Source of the DNA: Siphonodentalium dalli
Taxonomy: Eukaryota > Mollusca > Scaphopoda > Gadilida > Siphonodentaliidae
NCBI GenBank assembly: GCA_032622095.1
Contig: CP136066.1
Coordinates: 206,234,978-206,298,977 of the forward strand
Length of the DNA: 64,000 nucleotides
Direction of reading: 5' to 3'
Below the pieces are notes generated by a model. The model ran no database searches. It saw only the letters and a program-made list of their open reading frames with translations, and had not been told where the DNA came from. The position numbers were made by a program, and so were the translations under genes. Below are positions 22,343-33,369 of the stretch, piece after piece (within the stretch, counting starts at the first letter, position 1; every line of letters begins with the position of its first letter).

Positions 22343-22614
22343 AAAGGTACTCAATCCGACTAAGCTAGCACCCCTATATTATTATTTCTTTTGGCTTCGG
22401 AAGTAAAAAAAAAATTTGATTCGAGTCGAGGAACCCACCCATCAAAGCTCAGAGTGATCAGATATCGATTTTTGAAGTTTGTTAATTTTTGGAGATGTGG
22501 ACCAGAACCACGTGCTCAAACAGACAAATTGCGGGTGTAAGTTGGATAACTCTAAAATCAAGTAGTTATTATTGTTAATAGTAACCACCCTGAGCTTTAA
22601 TCTGATTGAGTACT
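22343..22614. mobile_element. Degraded copy of the 18.1-kb foldback MITE
   Basis: Begins AAAGGTACTCAATCCGA, shares TTTGATTCGAGTCGAGGAA and ATCAAAGCTCAGAGTGATCA with the element at 18.1 kb, and ends TGATTGAGTACTTT in inverted orientation. It is shorter because the right half has lost sequence. Confidence 0.65.
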
Positions 22615-22818
22615 TTAACTGCATGAGTACCACCTAAATATGAGTCCCATGAATGAAGAATTAGAAATTCCATTCTGTGCTTTTAAATATACGGTTGTGC
22701 CTGGTTGTCCTGAAGCGGAACAATTCGGGAACGGTTAAATCACTATGAATGGTGTCGTTTGAAGGGCATTATACTAGAAATTGTCGGATTCTAACACGTC
22801 CTTATTAGAGTTTATATA

Positions 22819-23591
22819 AAGCCCCGGTTCCATATCCCCGATTTCCCACCCCGAATGTTCCCGAATGACTCCCGAATCATATTTTTGCAAAAATCGTGGA
22901 GTAAGTTCGGGACGAGTCGGGACAGTGAATTTTTACCCCCGAACATGATCGGGGATATCGGTGCTATCGGGGTCGATTCGGGACAATTCTGGACTCGCTC
23001 CCGACAGTTTTGAAATGTTCAAAACTATCGGGAACCAAGCCGAATCGCTCCCGATTTGTAAATCATCGGGAGAAATTCGGGAGCAATTCGGCAACTATTC
23101 GGGAGTAGTCGGCAGTATTCGGCAATATTCGGGTAGATATTCTGGAGTAGTCGGCAGTATTCGGTAGGTTATTCCCGAATTCGCCATGTGTGGCTGCTTT
23201 TATACTGAGATCCGGTGTATCTGCAAAATTCGGCATCGATTCGGGACGTTCGACAGCAATTGAATACCAATTCGGTATCTATTCGGCATCAATTCGGTAC
23301 CAGTTCGGCATTGATTCGGGGTAAGTCGGTAGTAATCTGTCAATTTGGCAGCCACTCGCACGAAAGTTCGGGATAATTCTTGATCATTCGGGAAGATATT
23401 CGGAAGCATTCTGGAATACTCGGCAATGTTCGAGACGATTAAATTTTGTCATAATTCGGCATCAGTTCGGCGGCTTTTTGGAATAAAACTCGTCCAGAAT
23501 TATCTCGAATGCTGCCGATTTGGTCTGGTCCCGAATTTGTGCCGAATATACTAATTCGGGACAGAAAATCGGGAATATGGAACCGGGGCTT
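22819..23591. mobile_element. 773-bp TIR element filled with TCGG/CCGA motifs
   Basis: The left end AAGCCCCGGTTCCATATCCC and the right end GGGAATATGGAACCGGGGCT are inverted copies extending about 30 bp. The interior is an irregular series of ATTCGGGA, ATTCGGCA and CGGGAGTAGTCGGCAGTATT-type words every ~10-20 bp, with CCCGAAT words on the other strand near both ends. No open frame has known content. No clear target-site duplication was found. Confidence 0.75.
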
Positions 23592-23633
23592 AAGGGTCAG
23601 GGGTCCCCAACATTTGTATCGAAATTGGGTAAC

Positions 23634-24850
23634 TTTTTATTTAGCTCAACTTACTTTGTAAAGTTTGAGCTATTGCCATTGCTTGGTATCCGTCATCCAT
23701 GTGTGCGTATGTGCGTGTATGACGCTTCAACAATACAGGCTACATGTCATTCCATTGGTCGGATCATTATGAAATTTGTCATAGCTGTTAGATTGGAACG
23801 AGTCATTTTGGGGGCATTCGGCCAAAAAACATAGCCGCCAGCAGCGATCTTGGATTTTACTCTTTGCATGACTAAATCCTTTGGCATGGGCTACTGGTCG
23901 TACCTTTGGTGGGATCATCATGAAATTTGTCATGGGTGTTAACAATGACATGCAGATGGGAACAAGTCATCTTGGGGTCATTCGGCAAAAAAACATGGCT
24001 GCCAGCGGCCATCTTGTATTTCAAATTCAATCCATTAACACGGGCTACAGGCCATACTATTTGTCTGATCATCATGAAATTTGTCATGGATGTTAATATA
24101 GACATGTAGATGAGAACGCGTCATTTTGTGGTCATTCGGCCAAAAAACATGGCCGTCAGCAGCCATCATGATTTTAATCTTTGCATGACTAGATCCTTTG
24201 GTACGGGCTACAGGTCGTACCTTTGGTCGGATCATTATGAAATTTGTCATGGCTGTTGACATTGACATGTATATGGGAACGAGTCATTTTGGGGTCATTG
24301 GGCAAAAAAAAACATGGCCGCCAGCGGCCATCTTGGATTTCAAAATTCAATCCATTAGCATGGGCTACAGGCCATACTGTTTGTCTGATTATCATGAAAT
24401 TTGTCATGGATGTTGACATGTAGATGGGATCGAGTCATTTTGGGGTAATTCGGCCAAAAACATGGCCGCCAGCAGCCATCTTGGATTTTACTCTTTGCAT
24501 GACTAAATCCTTTGGCACAGGCTACAGGTCGTACCTTTGGTCGGATCTTTATGAAATTTATCATGGCTGTTGACATTGACATGTAGTTGGGAACGAGTCA
24601 TTTTTGGGGTCATTCGGCTAAAAAAACATGGCCGCCAGTGGTCATCTTGGATTTCAAAATAAAATCCATTAGCACAGACTACAGGCCGGAGTGTTTGTCT
24701 TATCATCATGAAATTTGTCGTGGAAGTTAATATTGACAAGTAGATGGGAACGAGTCATTTTGGGGTCATTCGGCAAAAAAACATGGCTGCCAGTGGCCAT
24801 CTTGGATTTTACTCTTTGCATGACTAGACCTTTCAACTTTCCACATTCCT
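23634..24850 (+). repeat. ~158-bp tandem repeat family, about seven copies
   Basis: ATCATGAAATTTGTCATGG or close variants recur near 23766, 23917, 24070, 24231, 24390, 24549 and 24706. Each unit also has GGGAACGAGTCATTTTGGGG, CATTCGGC, an A-run and ATGGCCGCCAGC. Alternate units differ in their ends (ATTTTACTCTTTGCATGACT versus ATTTCAAAATTCAATCCATT), suggesting a two-unit ~315-bp higher-order period. Overlapping open frames are incidental. Confidence 0.85.
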
Positions 24851-25290
24851 GATCACTCCATTGACTGTAACACATGAAATTATTCCCTTTCCAATTTGAG
24901 CTACAGTGTCATTGACACTTTCTTTGTGGTTAATTTGTGTTGTGAATGATTTATTTTTGGCCAACATTGCATTCATCAGTCTACAACTGCAAAATGTGAT
25001 GAATATTCCATGATGTTAATTCCTATGAAAATAATGTGGTCCCCATGCAACCACATAAATCACCAAGACTGTACAGAGCTGCCATTACATGGCATCTTGA
25101 AACCTTTAATTATTTACTGAGCGGGGATCGACCATTTTAGAACAATTCAACTTTGACAGAAAATCTATGTCTTAAAACTGTTTAACACTAATGTATAATA
25201 CCATATGTTTTGTATGCGGTATAATAATGAAGGTTGAAATGGCCTCCAGTCTACACTCCCAACGGGTATTTTCCTATTTTGAGAGCAAAA
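24851..25290. other. No gene seen
   Basis: Ordinary AT-rich sequence; no frame, RNA gene or repeat is supported. Confidence 0.5.
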
Positions 25291-25299
25291 AATTAAAAC

Positions 25300-25775
25300 A
25301 AGAAATATTATCTTAAGAGTATACTTAGAAAAATGTCTTTCGTCAGATTGTCTTTATAGTTAGAAATAAAATTTCTTATAAAAATTTTAATTCTAATCAT
25401 GAGAATATTTTTCTTAATATTTTCTAAGAAAGGATCAATTATTTTTCTCACGATTTCTTAATATTAAGAAATCATTTCTTAAATCCTAATAAGACTTTTT
25501 CTCATTGTCTAGAAAAAGGTAAGAAATAATTTCTCAATTGTCAAACAAATATTTTATAACAAGACTAAAAAACTAGAAAAGACTAGCAAATTTGGGAGTA
25601 TACTTAGAAAATGTTCTTGTTCTTATATCTAGAAAATATATTTATTAATACTAGAAATTATTTCCAATATGTTAAGAAATGCACTTTCTTACTTTCTAGA
25701 TAAAATTAAGAAAAACAATTCTCAAATTTCTAGAAATATAAGAAAATGTGTTTCTTGCAATTTCTAACAAACTCC
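25300..25775. repeat. Cluster of TTTCTTA / TAAGAAA self-complementary words
   Basis: Dozens of TTTCTTA, TAAGAAA and TCTAGAAA words alternate on both strands at short spacing, for example TTCTTAATATTAAGAA near 25465. GGGAGTATACTTAGAAAA-type phrases occur near 25314 and 25592. A smaller cluster of the same kind is at 33370-33540. Confidence 0.6.
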
Positions 25776-26184
25776 AGGCAGAGTTATCTCCCATTGCTCT
25801 GCTGAGATACCACTGCCATGAGGACATTTGGTATGGATTTCTTAAGTGTTCTTAGTTCTTATGTTTTATGATTAAAATTGTCGATGTCTGGCTCAGTTCA
25901 TATTGTTCTTATCAATATCGAAATAATTACCATTATTGTAAACTTTTGGTGGTCAAAATAAGACAATTAGGTACTAAAATTAGTTCCGACTATATGTACA
26001 AATAGATTTATCGGTCCGCAAAGTACCATCCTTGTGGCAGTGCTATATCGCAGTGTAACGTAGAGGGCGCTGCATGAAGTTTGGAAGATTGCGTGTCCAT
26101 TTCACCCAATCCGAAGACATGTAAGTAAGTTAACTCCAGCCCACGATTCCCGGCGTAAAGTCTGTAGAAGAGTAACATGGTGTA

Positions 26185-26245
26185 TATACCCCACCCCCCC
26201 CCCGCCCACACTCGGTCATATCTCGACCCATTTGGGGTGTTTTAT

Positions 26246-26276
<31 letters not shown>

Positions 26277-26372
26277 GGTCATATCTCGACCCATCTGGAG
26301 TGTTTTATACCCCCCCCCCCCCCACACACACACACACACTCGGTCATATCTCGACCCATCTGGAGTGTTTTC
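26185..26372 (+). repeat. Compound poly-C / (AC)n tandem repeat, three ~70-bp units
   Basis: CACTCGGTCATATCTCGACC followed by CATCTGGAGTGTTTT (CATTTGGGG in the first) occurs three times, near 26209, 26272 and 26338. The copies are separated by runs of 9-14 C and (AC)n. Confidence 0.9.
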
Positions 26373-27125
26373 AAAAATGGTTAAGACAATGGTTCGAAAA
26401 TTAAAAACTTTATTGATACATAATATATGCAATCATTTTATTTACAAAATACTGACAATTTTGGACAAAATATATACTTGGAAACCCACCTCCCGAACAT
26501 AGCGTTTATTTCGTCTTCCCCCGCTATACACGCTTGCAAATATTCATTTTTAAACTTTCCGATATTGCGAATCAGTAGACAGTGCACGGTACTCCAATCT
26601 AGATCGGTCATCTGTCAGAGCACAAACCTGGGCCGAGTATGTTAACACTTTTCGATACTTTGATGAGTATGCACTTCAGATAATAAGTTCAGCAGCCGAC
26701 CACGTTAAAGGCACGGACGGCGTTCGTTGCAGAAATATTCAAATTTCATATCAGGAAACAGTAACAAATAACGCTCTTTATGTTTACCATATCCGGATCT
26801 AAACAAAAGCCAGGTTCTGTAACGTTTTTTGCTTTCGTTTACATAACAAAGGAAAAACATTTGACAATAACATACTGTTTAGGCCATGTTTCTGATTGGT
26901 ATAAGAACATAGTCTGTCTATATTTTACTATTCTTTCTGTTTATGGCGGTTTATGACGGAGCTGAATATTTTAACAGCATACACACCGCCAACGCCGCCC
27001 GTATCTTTAATCTTATTATCTGAACATTTCCCAACAACGAATATCAATCACTCTGCTCTTGTATTATCTGCTTTCTGAGTGTTGTCCCGCCAAATGAAAA
27101 ACATCTTTCATCTAACGTGAACTGA
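26373..27125. other. No gene seen
   Basis: A 72-codon plus frame at 26427-26645 has no recognisable content. No RNA gene or repeat is supported. Confidence 0.45.
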
Positions 27126-27132
27126 AGTCTGA

Positions 27133-27658
27133 GTTTAGTCTGCCTGTCATTTGCAGAATGAGGTACCAAGACGGCGAATTTAGTGACGCTACCACCCAGC
27201 AGAGCGGACTAACATCACAGTCAGGGGTGATAGGAAGACAGTCAGCCATGACTATATTACCCTAACAATATAAATATATAGTCTATTAATATATATATAT
27301 ATATTTGTAATTGTACTTTCCATGTGTGTACATTGTAAATAAAATTATCCTATCACTAAATTCACCCTCTGGGAACCTCATTCTACATGGTTTCATCTGC
27401 TATGGGAGACATAGACTCAGATTGAAGTTTCCAAATGGTGAATATTGTATACCTCGATTATTATAGCAATTATATTATATTATATTATAGTTTCTATAGC
27501 AATTTGATAATAAAGACACCTTCCAGAGAAGATGAGACCTAAGCAGAATGAGGTCACCAGATGGTGAATTTAGTGATGCTAGCCCGCTATGCGGGATAGC
27601 GACTAAATTCACCCTCTGGGACCTCATTCTGCAAATGACAGGCACACTAAACTCATGC
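27133..27658. mobile_element. Foldback element with nested inverted copies
   Basis: GAGTTTAGTCTGCCTGTCAT then TTGCAGAATGAGGT at the left is matched in inverted form by ACCTCATTCTGCAAATGACA then GGCACACTAAACTC at the right. GAATTTAGTGACGCT and ACTAAATTCACCCTCTGGG lie further inside. It encodes nothing and its right end is about 90 bp beyond the stop codon of the complete LPMO gene. Confidence 0.8.
27543..27633. repeat. Near-perfect ~90-bp hairpin at the right arm of the foldback
   Basis: GCAGAATGAGGTCACCAGAT folds onto ATCCC..-side sequence ending CTGGGACCTCATTCTGC. The inner arms GGTGAATTTAGT/ACTAAATTCACC and CCCGC/GCGGG surround a loop of three bases (TAT). Only a few mismatches interrupt the stem. 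Confidence 0.8.
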
Positions 27659-27745
27659 TTGAGTGAACTGAATCATTTGAAAACATTAAATCTCGATAGC
27701 TTGACAAAATTATGCTGGGAGGTATGGGCTGGTTGTTAAATTAAG

Positions 27746-28416
27746 CTATGTGTATCTGATTTTGTCCTTAAATGTTTCACGACAGTCTCTATTGCATAAC
27801 TTCTCCGGACATATTCCCTGAAAACACATTTTGATGCACCATAAATTATATTTGTTGTTGGTTGGATTGACTTTCGATCTACATTGTCCAAACTGCTCAT
27901 CAACTTCGTTCAACCAATCTGGAATTTCTTTCGTGGGAAACTTGGTTGTTGGTTTCTGTGTGGGTGGGACCCACGGCCTCCTTGTTGGTGGCTGCCATGG
28001 TCTTGGAGTTTCTGGTGCTCTTGTATTTTGTGGTTTCCATGGTGACCAAGCTTGCGGACTTTCCGTTGGTCTTGATGTTGGGGGCTGCCACGGGCTCCAT
28101 GGTTTCTGTGTTCCTGGTGCTCTTGTATTTTGTGGTTCCCATGGTGACCAAGATTGTGGACTTTCCGTTGGTCTTGCTGTTGGTGGCTGCCACGGGCTCC
28201 ATGGTTTCTGTGTTCCTGGTGCTCTTGTATTTTGTGGTTCCCATGGTGACCAAGATTGTGGACTTTCCGTTGGTCTTGCTGTTGGTGGCTGCCACGGGCT
28301 CCATGGTTTTGGTGTCCCCGCCCCTGTTCCAATGCTAATATCAGCACAGTTATACCACTGTTCTTGATGGCCACACCCAACGCAACATCCAGCATCTGAA
28401 CAACCCCAGCTATTTC
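27746..28416 (-). CDS. AA15 LPMO, exon 3 (end of catalytic domain, linker, Cys-rich tail)
   Basis: The exon follows an acceptor TTTCCCTACAG and completes the split Gly codon of exon 2, giving HNAGNSWGC. It supplies a Cys-rich segment and then QEQWYNCADI, where Tyr223 is the expected axial copper-site tyrosine of AA15. Residues ~231-367 form a Pro/Trp/Ser/Thr-rich linker with three 34-residue repeats (PWSPWQPPTARPTESPQ type). The last 57 residues hold six cysteines (380, 395, 399, 404, 409, 413) in the order C-x14-WC-x3-C-x4-C-x4-C-x3-C. That pattern recalls C-terminal tails of lophotrochozoan secreted proteins, possibly substrate-binding (inference). The stop is TAG at 27746-27748. The linker could be O-glycosylated and act as a flexible tether. 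Total precursor length is 424 residues. Confidence 0.88.
27996..28301 (-). repeat. Three in-frame 102-bp repeats coding the LPMO linker
   Basis: Successive units start exactly 102 bp apart (27996, 28098 and 28200 on plus coordinates), each encoding 34 residues built on SPWQPPT and SPWEPQNTRAP. The two copies nearest the catalytic domain are nearly identical at DNA level; the distal one (27996-28097) is more diverged. Copy number is probably polymorphic. Confidence 0.95.
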
Positions 28417-28917
28417 CTGTAGGGAAATGACATAGCAATTAGAGGCCTGGCGAACATCCGACACATTGCATTATACAGAAAGAGCATATGCGATTTTGTC
28501 AATATATTTCACGTATCGTTAGTATTTGCTTCTTTGTCGAACAAAATGCGTATACTGGTTGTGAAATAGTTCCAAAACTCCCACAATGCATAGCATCGGT
28601 GAATATCAACAAGGTGTTCAATGGAAGATCGGCCCATCCAGCGACGTAGCTGTCAATATAGTTGCACAGTAATTAGCGCTTTCGGGAATTGTGATGTTAC
28701 TTGTGTCAATGTGTGTCATGACTTCCATAAAGCTTGGAGTCATTAATATGGCAGTTATAACTGAAGAGGGGATCGTGCTAAATTATTCAAAACTTTGACC
28801 TTATGGTTTCAAAGAATACACTTTTAATTAACTAGCTTTCTTTTGGCAGTTTCAACTCGGTATGGGTGAGAGTGAACGGGTAACATTTTGACATAATAAT
28901 AAATCCCACAGCGGTTC

Positions 28918-29052
28918 AGTGCCAATGTAATCGATTACGATTACAATTACTTTTGATTTAATTTATTACGATTACGATTACTGATTACATTTTTTTCAAT
29001 GAAACCGATTACGATTACAATTACTTTGGTAAATGTAATCGATTACTTTTTG
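28918..29052. repeat. ATTACGATTACAATTAC simple repeat
   Basis: Irregular repeats of CGATTACGATTACAATTACT and AATCGATTAC in intron 2. Low complexity, no function visible. Confidence 0.8.
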
Positions 29053-29723
29053 AGCTAAATTATTGCCATTCTTTTTTTTTTTTTATTCTTGTGAGCGTCT
29101 AAACGGTCATCGACTGTCTTGTGGTATCTCATTATCTTGTATACACGGGGAGATTGGTTAACGGCGGTTACGTCACATATTGAAACATTCAGACCTGCAT
29201 ACTTACAATATTTATTGGATTGAGTGATGGCCAAAAATTCCTAAACATAACACAGGTCCCCAGAAGACAAAAATTACCCCACCCCAACATGTGCATGATA
29301 CATAAAGCAAAACAACGAGCCACATAATCTGCCACATGGTCCTGCGTGGTCCGGACATTTTTCAAAGAAAGGTCAAATGCTATTGATATGATTATGAAAT
29401 AGTTACTGGTATATATAGTATGTTGAATAATTGTTAGCATTGTTATATATAATTATTATTTTGATATCGGTCTCGTGTGGACGTTTTATGTCATGAAACT
29501 GTTACTGTTACTTATGCTAAAATTATCACGCACATGGAAACCAAAATGATGACCAGAAATCGTAAAAATTGTCATAATTCCACGGTCTCGGTCTGTTTGG
29601 TAAACTGGTGGAAAATTGTGACTTGATGAGTATTAATTTCCATTGACAGGGCATCATCTAACAGAATGAACAATACGTTGGTCCCCAGAACCCATGCAAT
29701 CGCATCGACCCTCTCAGAAATGT

Positions 29724-29972
29724 GATTTGAATCCAGGGACGTGGTGACTCTGCAGCAGGGGGTGGGGGTCAAAATGTTCTCAACAGTTTGAGCTGTCATG
29801 CCTGGTACAACATTAGTTGGAAATATTACACAATGTAGGTTGAAATTGTTGTCATTGCTTGACATTCCAACAAGTAATTTCTGGGGAATTTGTTGTTTTT
29901 AGACCAACAGTCATATATACCAAACCCATCCCACCCCAACGGAAACCCTCTAGCCACGTCCCTGTTTGAATC
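29724..29972. mobile_element. Short MITE-like element in intron 2
   Basis: GATTTGAATCCAGGGACGTGG at the left is matched in inverted form by CCACGTCCCTGTTTGAATC at the right, about 250 bp apart. Part of the interior (TTGGAAATATT, TAGGTTGAAATTGTT, GGGGAATTTGTTGTTTTTA) is similar to sequence at 35760-35860 and 63740-63830, so the family is dispersed. Confidence 0.6.
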
Positions 29973-30335
29973 ATAGTAAACGCGGTTAGAAAGTTGGTCA
30001 CCAGTTGATTTTTCTGAGGATAGCTGCCAATATGGTGGCCATAATACAAAGCAACAACAAGCTGAACATGTTTGTTTTGATATATATCTTATCTTTATTC
30101 TTATGTAAACAATTAAATAAAGTTGATATGGAGCCAGCAGGCCATGATTAGTCTGAAGCGGTCTCCACTCTGTAGTTGATTGTAGGTTTTTTAATTAATT
30201 TGAGCTAAATTTCAGAAACATATATTCACGATCAGTCTCTCAGCATAGCCAGTAATTACAATGTGGCATACAAGGTATACTGTGTCTGTGTACAAGATGA
30301 AAATGAAAAGTATAGGGGAAAGTTTGTGTACTTAC

Positions 30336-30708
30336 CCGCGTTGTGAAACCATTGCAAAACGCACTGTGAACACGTGACGTCAGGTGGGAGTACCAATGTC
30401 GTGGTAACGTTTAGTGGGTTGTAGCTCGTGATATAGTGTCTGGTTTTGCCACTGGGCGTTGCCAAAAGGTTCCTGTCGAAACAATCCTGGGTTGCCTTCT
30501 CCATGTAGTTGTTGACTGGACACAATCTGTACTCGAAATATCCTTGGTGATTTGCCGTTATCCAAGCTGTGATGTCAATCGTCTCGCCCTGACGATAGGT
30601 GCCCGTTATAATTCCATTGGCGAATCTACCACCCGCCTCATGTTTTCTTGTGCCATCGAATGGGTCTCCACACACGCCACATTTTCCGCCATTTTGTATC
30701 CACTGACG
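30336..30708 (-). CDS. AA15 LPMO, exon 2 (catalytic core)
   Basis: 373 bp entered through the acceptor TTTTCCTCTTCAG in phase 0 and left in phase 1 at GCGG|GTAAGT. It encodes residues 78-201 plus the first base of codon 202. It opens with RQWIQNGGKCGVCGDPFDG, the AA15 hallmark, and includes TANHQGYFEYRLCP, in which His131 (position 89 of the mature chain) is the second copper-brace histidine. Eight other features fit the fold: the CGVCGD pair, LCP, DCF and CSQC cysteines probably form disulfides in the secreted protein. No stop or frameshift occurs. The exon joins in frame to both neighbours, which is strong evidence that the gene is functional. Confidence 0.92.
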
Positions 30709-30794
30709 CTGAAGAGGAAAAGTTGAGTGATCAGCATTTATGGCCGGGATGGGTTTATTGGTGCATTGGAAAACTCCCCATATATAACAAGCAA

Positions 30795-30985
30795 CATGGT
30801 ATACTACGATGGTAAAATACCATTGTAGAATGGCCACTTTGCCATGGTAACACCACGGTAGTATACCGTGGTACTACGGTGGCAGTATAGTTGTGCTGTT
30901 TCACACATTGGTATATAAAGTAGCATGGTAGAATGACAAATATATATATGACATGGTAGTACCATTGTGCTTTTTATATATGGGC
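30795..30985. repeat. Cluster of ATGGTA / TACCAT and GTATACCGTGG palindromic words
   Basis: CATGGTATACTACGATGGTA, ATACCATTGTAG, GCCATGGTAACACCACGGTA and TATACCGTGGTACTACGG form many overlapping inverted matches, probably a small degraded foldback element just upstream of exon 2. Confidence 0.5.
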
Positions 30986-31167
30986 CATAACCTAACAAAT
31001 TATATTCAATGTTGAAGCCACAACATTTATCAAGTTGGGATTGAAAAAACTTCTATAACTTCGCCCGCTGAACACCAACACACTATATTATCCCATAAGA
31101 TGTGGTGGCAGACCAATTCCAATGTTAATTGAACTACAATATGTTGATAAGCTCCACAGAGACACAA

Positions 31168-31240
31168 AACTTTTGCCAAATGTGAATTATTTTTGCCATT
31201 GGCAAATCTGGCAAGTGGCAGCGCGAACCCTGATGACCAC
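31168..31240 (+). repeat. Direct repeat D1, left copy
   Basis: Contains AAATGTGAATTA, then TTTTGCCATTGGCAAAT, CTGGCAAGTGGCAGCGCGAA and CCCTG. A diverged copy is at 32395-32475 in the same orientation. The pair brackets the inverted-repeat element at 31555-32214. Confidence 0.65.
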
Positions 31241-31554
31241 TCAAGAACATGGTCCGCGCTGGACCAAAATGTACTTTTTGCTAAATGAAAATATATTTTA
31301 CCAAATTATTTTAGAAATTGCCAAATTCTATCACTGATAGTATCAGTTTCTGCAACATTGAGACTTATATTTCGACAACCGCTGTTTGAACGACTTTTGA
31401 TATAGATATATAGGAGAGTCGTTAGTTATTAATTATTCTCGCCTCCCTATCGTGGTCTATCAGATAATAACTGCTAAACTGCACAATACAATAGAATCTA
31501 CAAGGATTGCTTCACCAGAAGGACATCAAAAGAGGATTAGCCATGTAAACACCA

Positions 31555-32214
31555 CCACAATAAACTATGGAATCATGTGCATGCCACCCCGACTGCGCGT
31601 GTAAACCACTGCATATTGCATGGCCAAACAATCGATGAAATTCGTTTGATAATTTCCGTTCCTTCGCCTGTTTCGTTGTTATTGTTTGCCTTTTCCTCGG
31701 CGACAAAATACAACCCATGCACATGGTTTCCATCAGAAAAATGTAACACTGCACGTATATATGTTGTAATGCGTGAAATTGTAATTTGGCTTGCTATAGT
31801 CGTTTTGCGTAGTATATATGGAATATGCCTTGAAGTGCTGGAAAATATAGCGAAAACTTAGATAAAAAGCATACAGTTGACGTTTTGTCTCTTTCAACTA
31901 TTCTCAGGTCACATAGAATATTGTGAGTAAATACAGCGAAACAACCGAAAAAATCAAACGAAATCATGGTTGTGTTATTTGGTCTTATTTCGGTTCTATC
32001 GCTTTCTTCGGTTATTTTGCCTGGCAGATCGCGTGTGCGTTTGAACTACATGTAATTACGCGTTCGTCCGTTGTACGTTGTATAATATCCATTCATTCGC
32101 ATATTTCGGGTTCGGATAATTACACACGTGTTCTACATATTTCGCCATGCAATATACAGTGGTTTACACACGCATCTGGAGTGGCACAAACAGGATTCCA
32201 TAATAAACACCAGT
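31555..32214. mobile_element. 660-bp element with ~70-bp inverted ends in LPMO intron 1
   Basis: The left arm (31555-31624) has ATAAACTATGGAATCATGTG and GTGTAAACCACTGCATATTG. The right arm (32144-32214) has the inverted equivalents CAATATACAGTGGTTTACAC and GGATTCCATAATAAACACCA. The interior frames on plus (31577-31861, 31923-32216) show no transposase motif. Confidence 0.75.
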
Positions 32215-32394
32215 AATCCCTGCACCCGCCGATACTAATCCCAGCAGATTAACTGCATCTTGATAGAGGTGTTAACATTTCTGAATGCTAAAAACGCCAC
32301 TAATACTTAGTATATTGTAAGAGATTCCTGAAATGAATGGTATTGATTAACCAATATTTTTCAAATTTCTTGATGAATAAAAAAGTGACTTGCC

Positions 32395-32475
32395 AAATGA
32401 AAATATTTTTTTTAACAAATGTGAATTACTTTTGTCAAATTTGGCAAGTGGCAACGCGAACCCTGCTCAAGAAAA
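32395..32475 (+). repeat. Direct repeat D1, right copy
   Basis: CTTGCCAAATGAAAATA, AACAAATGTGAATTACTTTT and TTGGCAAGTGGCAACGCGAA match the series at 31168-31240. Confidence 0.65.
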
Positions 32476-33369
32476 AACCGCCGCGAAATGTTGCAAAGAA
32501 TTCATTTGGAGCATACCTTCTCACTATACTGGATAATATTACCACCGCGGACATAGTGTTATAGTCTGCATGTGCGTGCTGCAGAGTTAGAAGTTTATCA
32601 ATATAATTATATATACCTCGCAATTATTAAGCGGTATATATAATCTTTAAACATGAAACTGCTCCTGTATTAATTAGACAGGGTCAGGTTCAGGATCGTT
32701 CAGCTGTCGAAGAGGGTTAGCACCCCGTCGGGAAGATCTATAATGGCCAGCACTGTAGTTATACCCCACCCCTGTCGTGGGATGGTAGCTATACCCCACC
32801 CTGTCGTGTGATGGTAGCTAGCACCTGCGTCGCGGGGAAATTCTGGCGCGACCCTTCGTGCGCGGGACTTTAAAATATGTCGATAAATAGGACTGCTTAA
32901 AATATAAGGACTTCATGAATTCATGCATGACTGGTGCTACACTGTTGACAATTTTGAGCAAAGCCGGTTTCTCAACCCCCTATATACCCCTTTGTCACAA
33001 AGTTCTCATCCCCTCCACTTAACCACGTGATTCATCTGTAAATGATTTTCAATTAAACACACTGCTAAATATAGTACTTCACGGAGACATAATATTCAGG
33101 CAACATTGTCACTGAAAAAATCGTATATGAGATAACATATGGTATAAGGTGACCATTGGATGTTTTTGCTAGGCTAAAAAAAAAAAATTCTTTCACAACC
33201 GTCAAATCGAAAGTCGATATTTGGCCAACATATTGGTCCGATCTAATAAATTCGTGGTATATAACACGTATATAAGGTGGCTTTATTGTATCTAAGCAGA
33301 TTAATTAGTCTAAAAATAATTGTTGTCTACGTTTCTTATTGTTTCAACGGTATGCTTTCTATATTTAAG

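Larger units (their letters stand above)
28417..30335 (-). other. LPMO intron 2 (1919 bp)
   Basis: Bounded by donor G|GTAAGT after exon 2 (phase 1) and acceptor CTACAG before exon 3. It contains an ATTACGATTA simple repeat (28918-29052) and a 250-bp MITE (29724-29972). No further exon is needed, since the protein is continuous across the junction. Confidence 0.85.

Noticed and set aside
27831-28367. Plus-strand frames of 178 and 130 codons
   Set aside because: Antisense shadows of the repetitive linker of LPMO exon 3.
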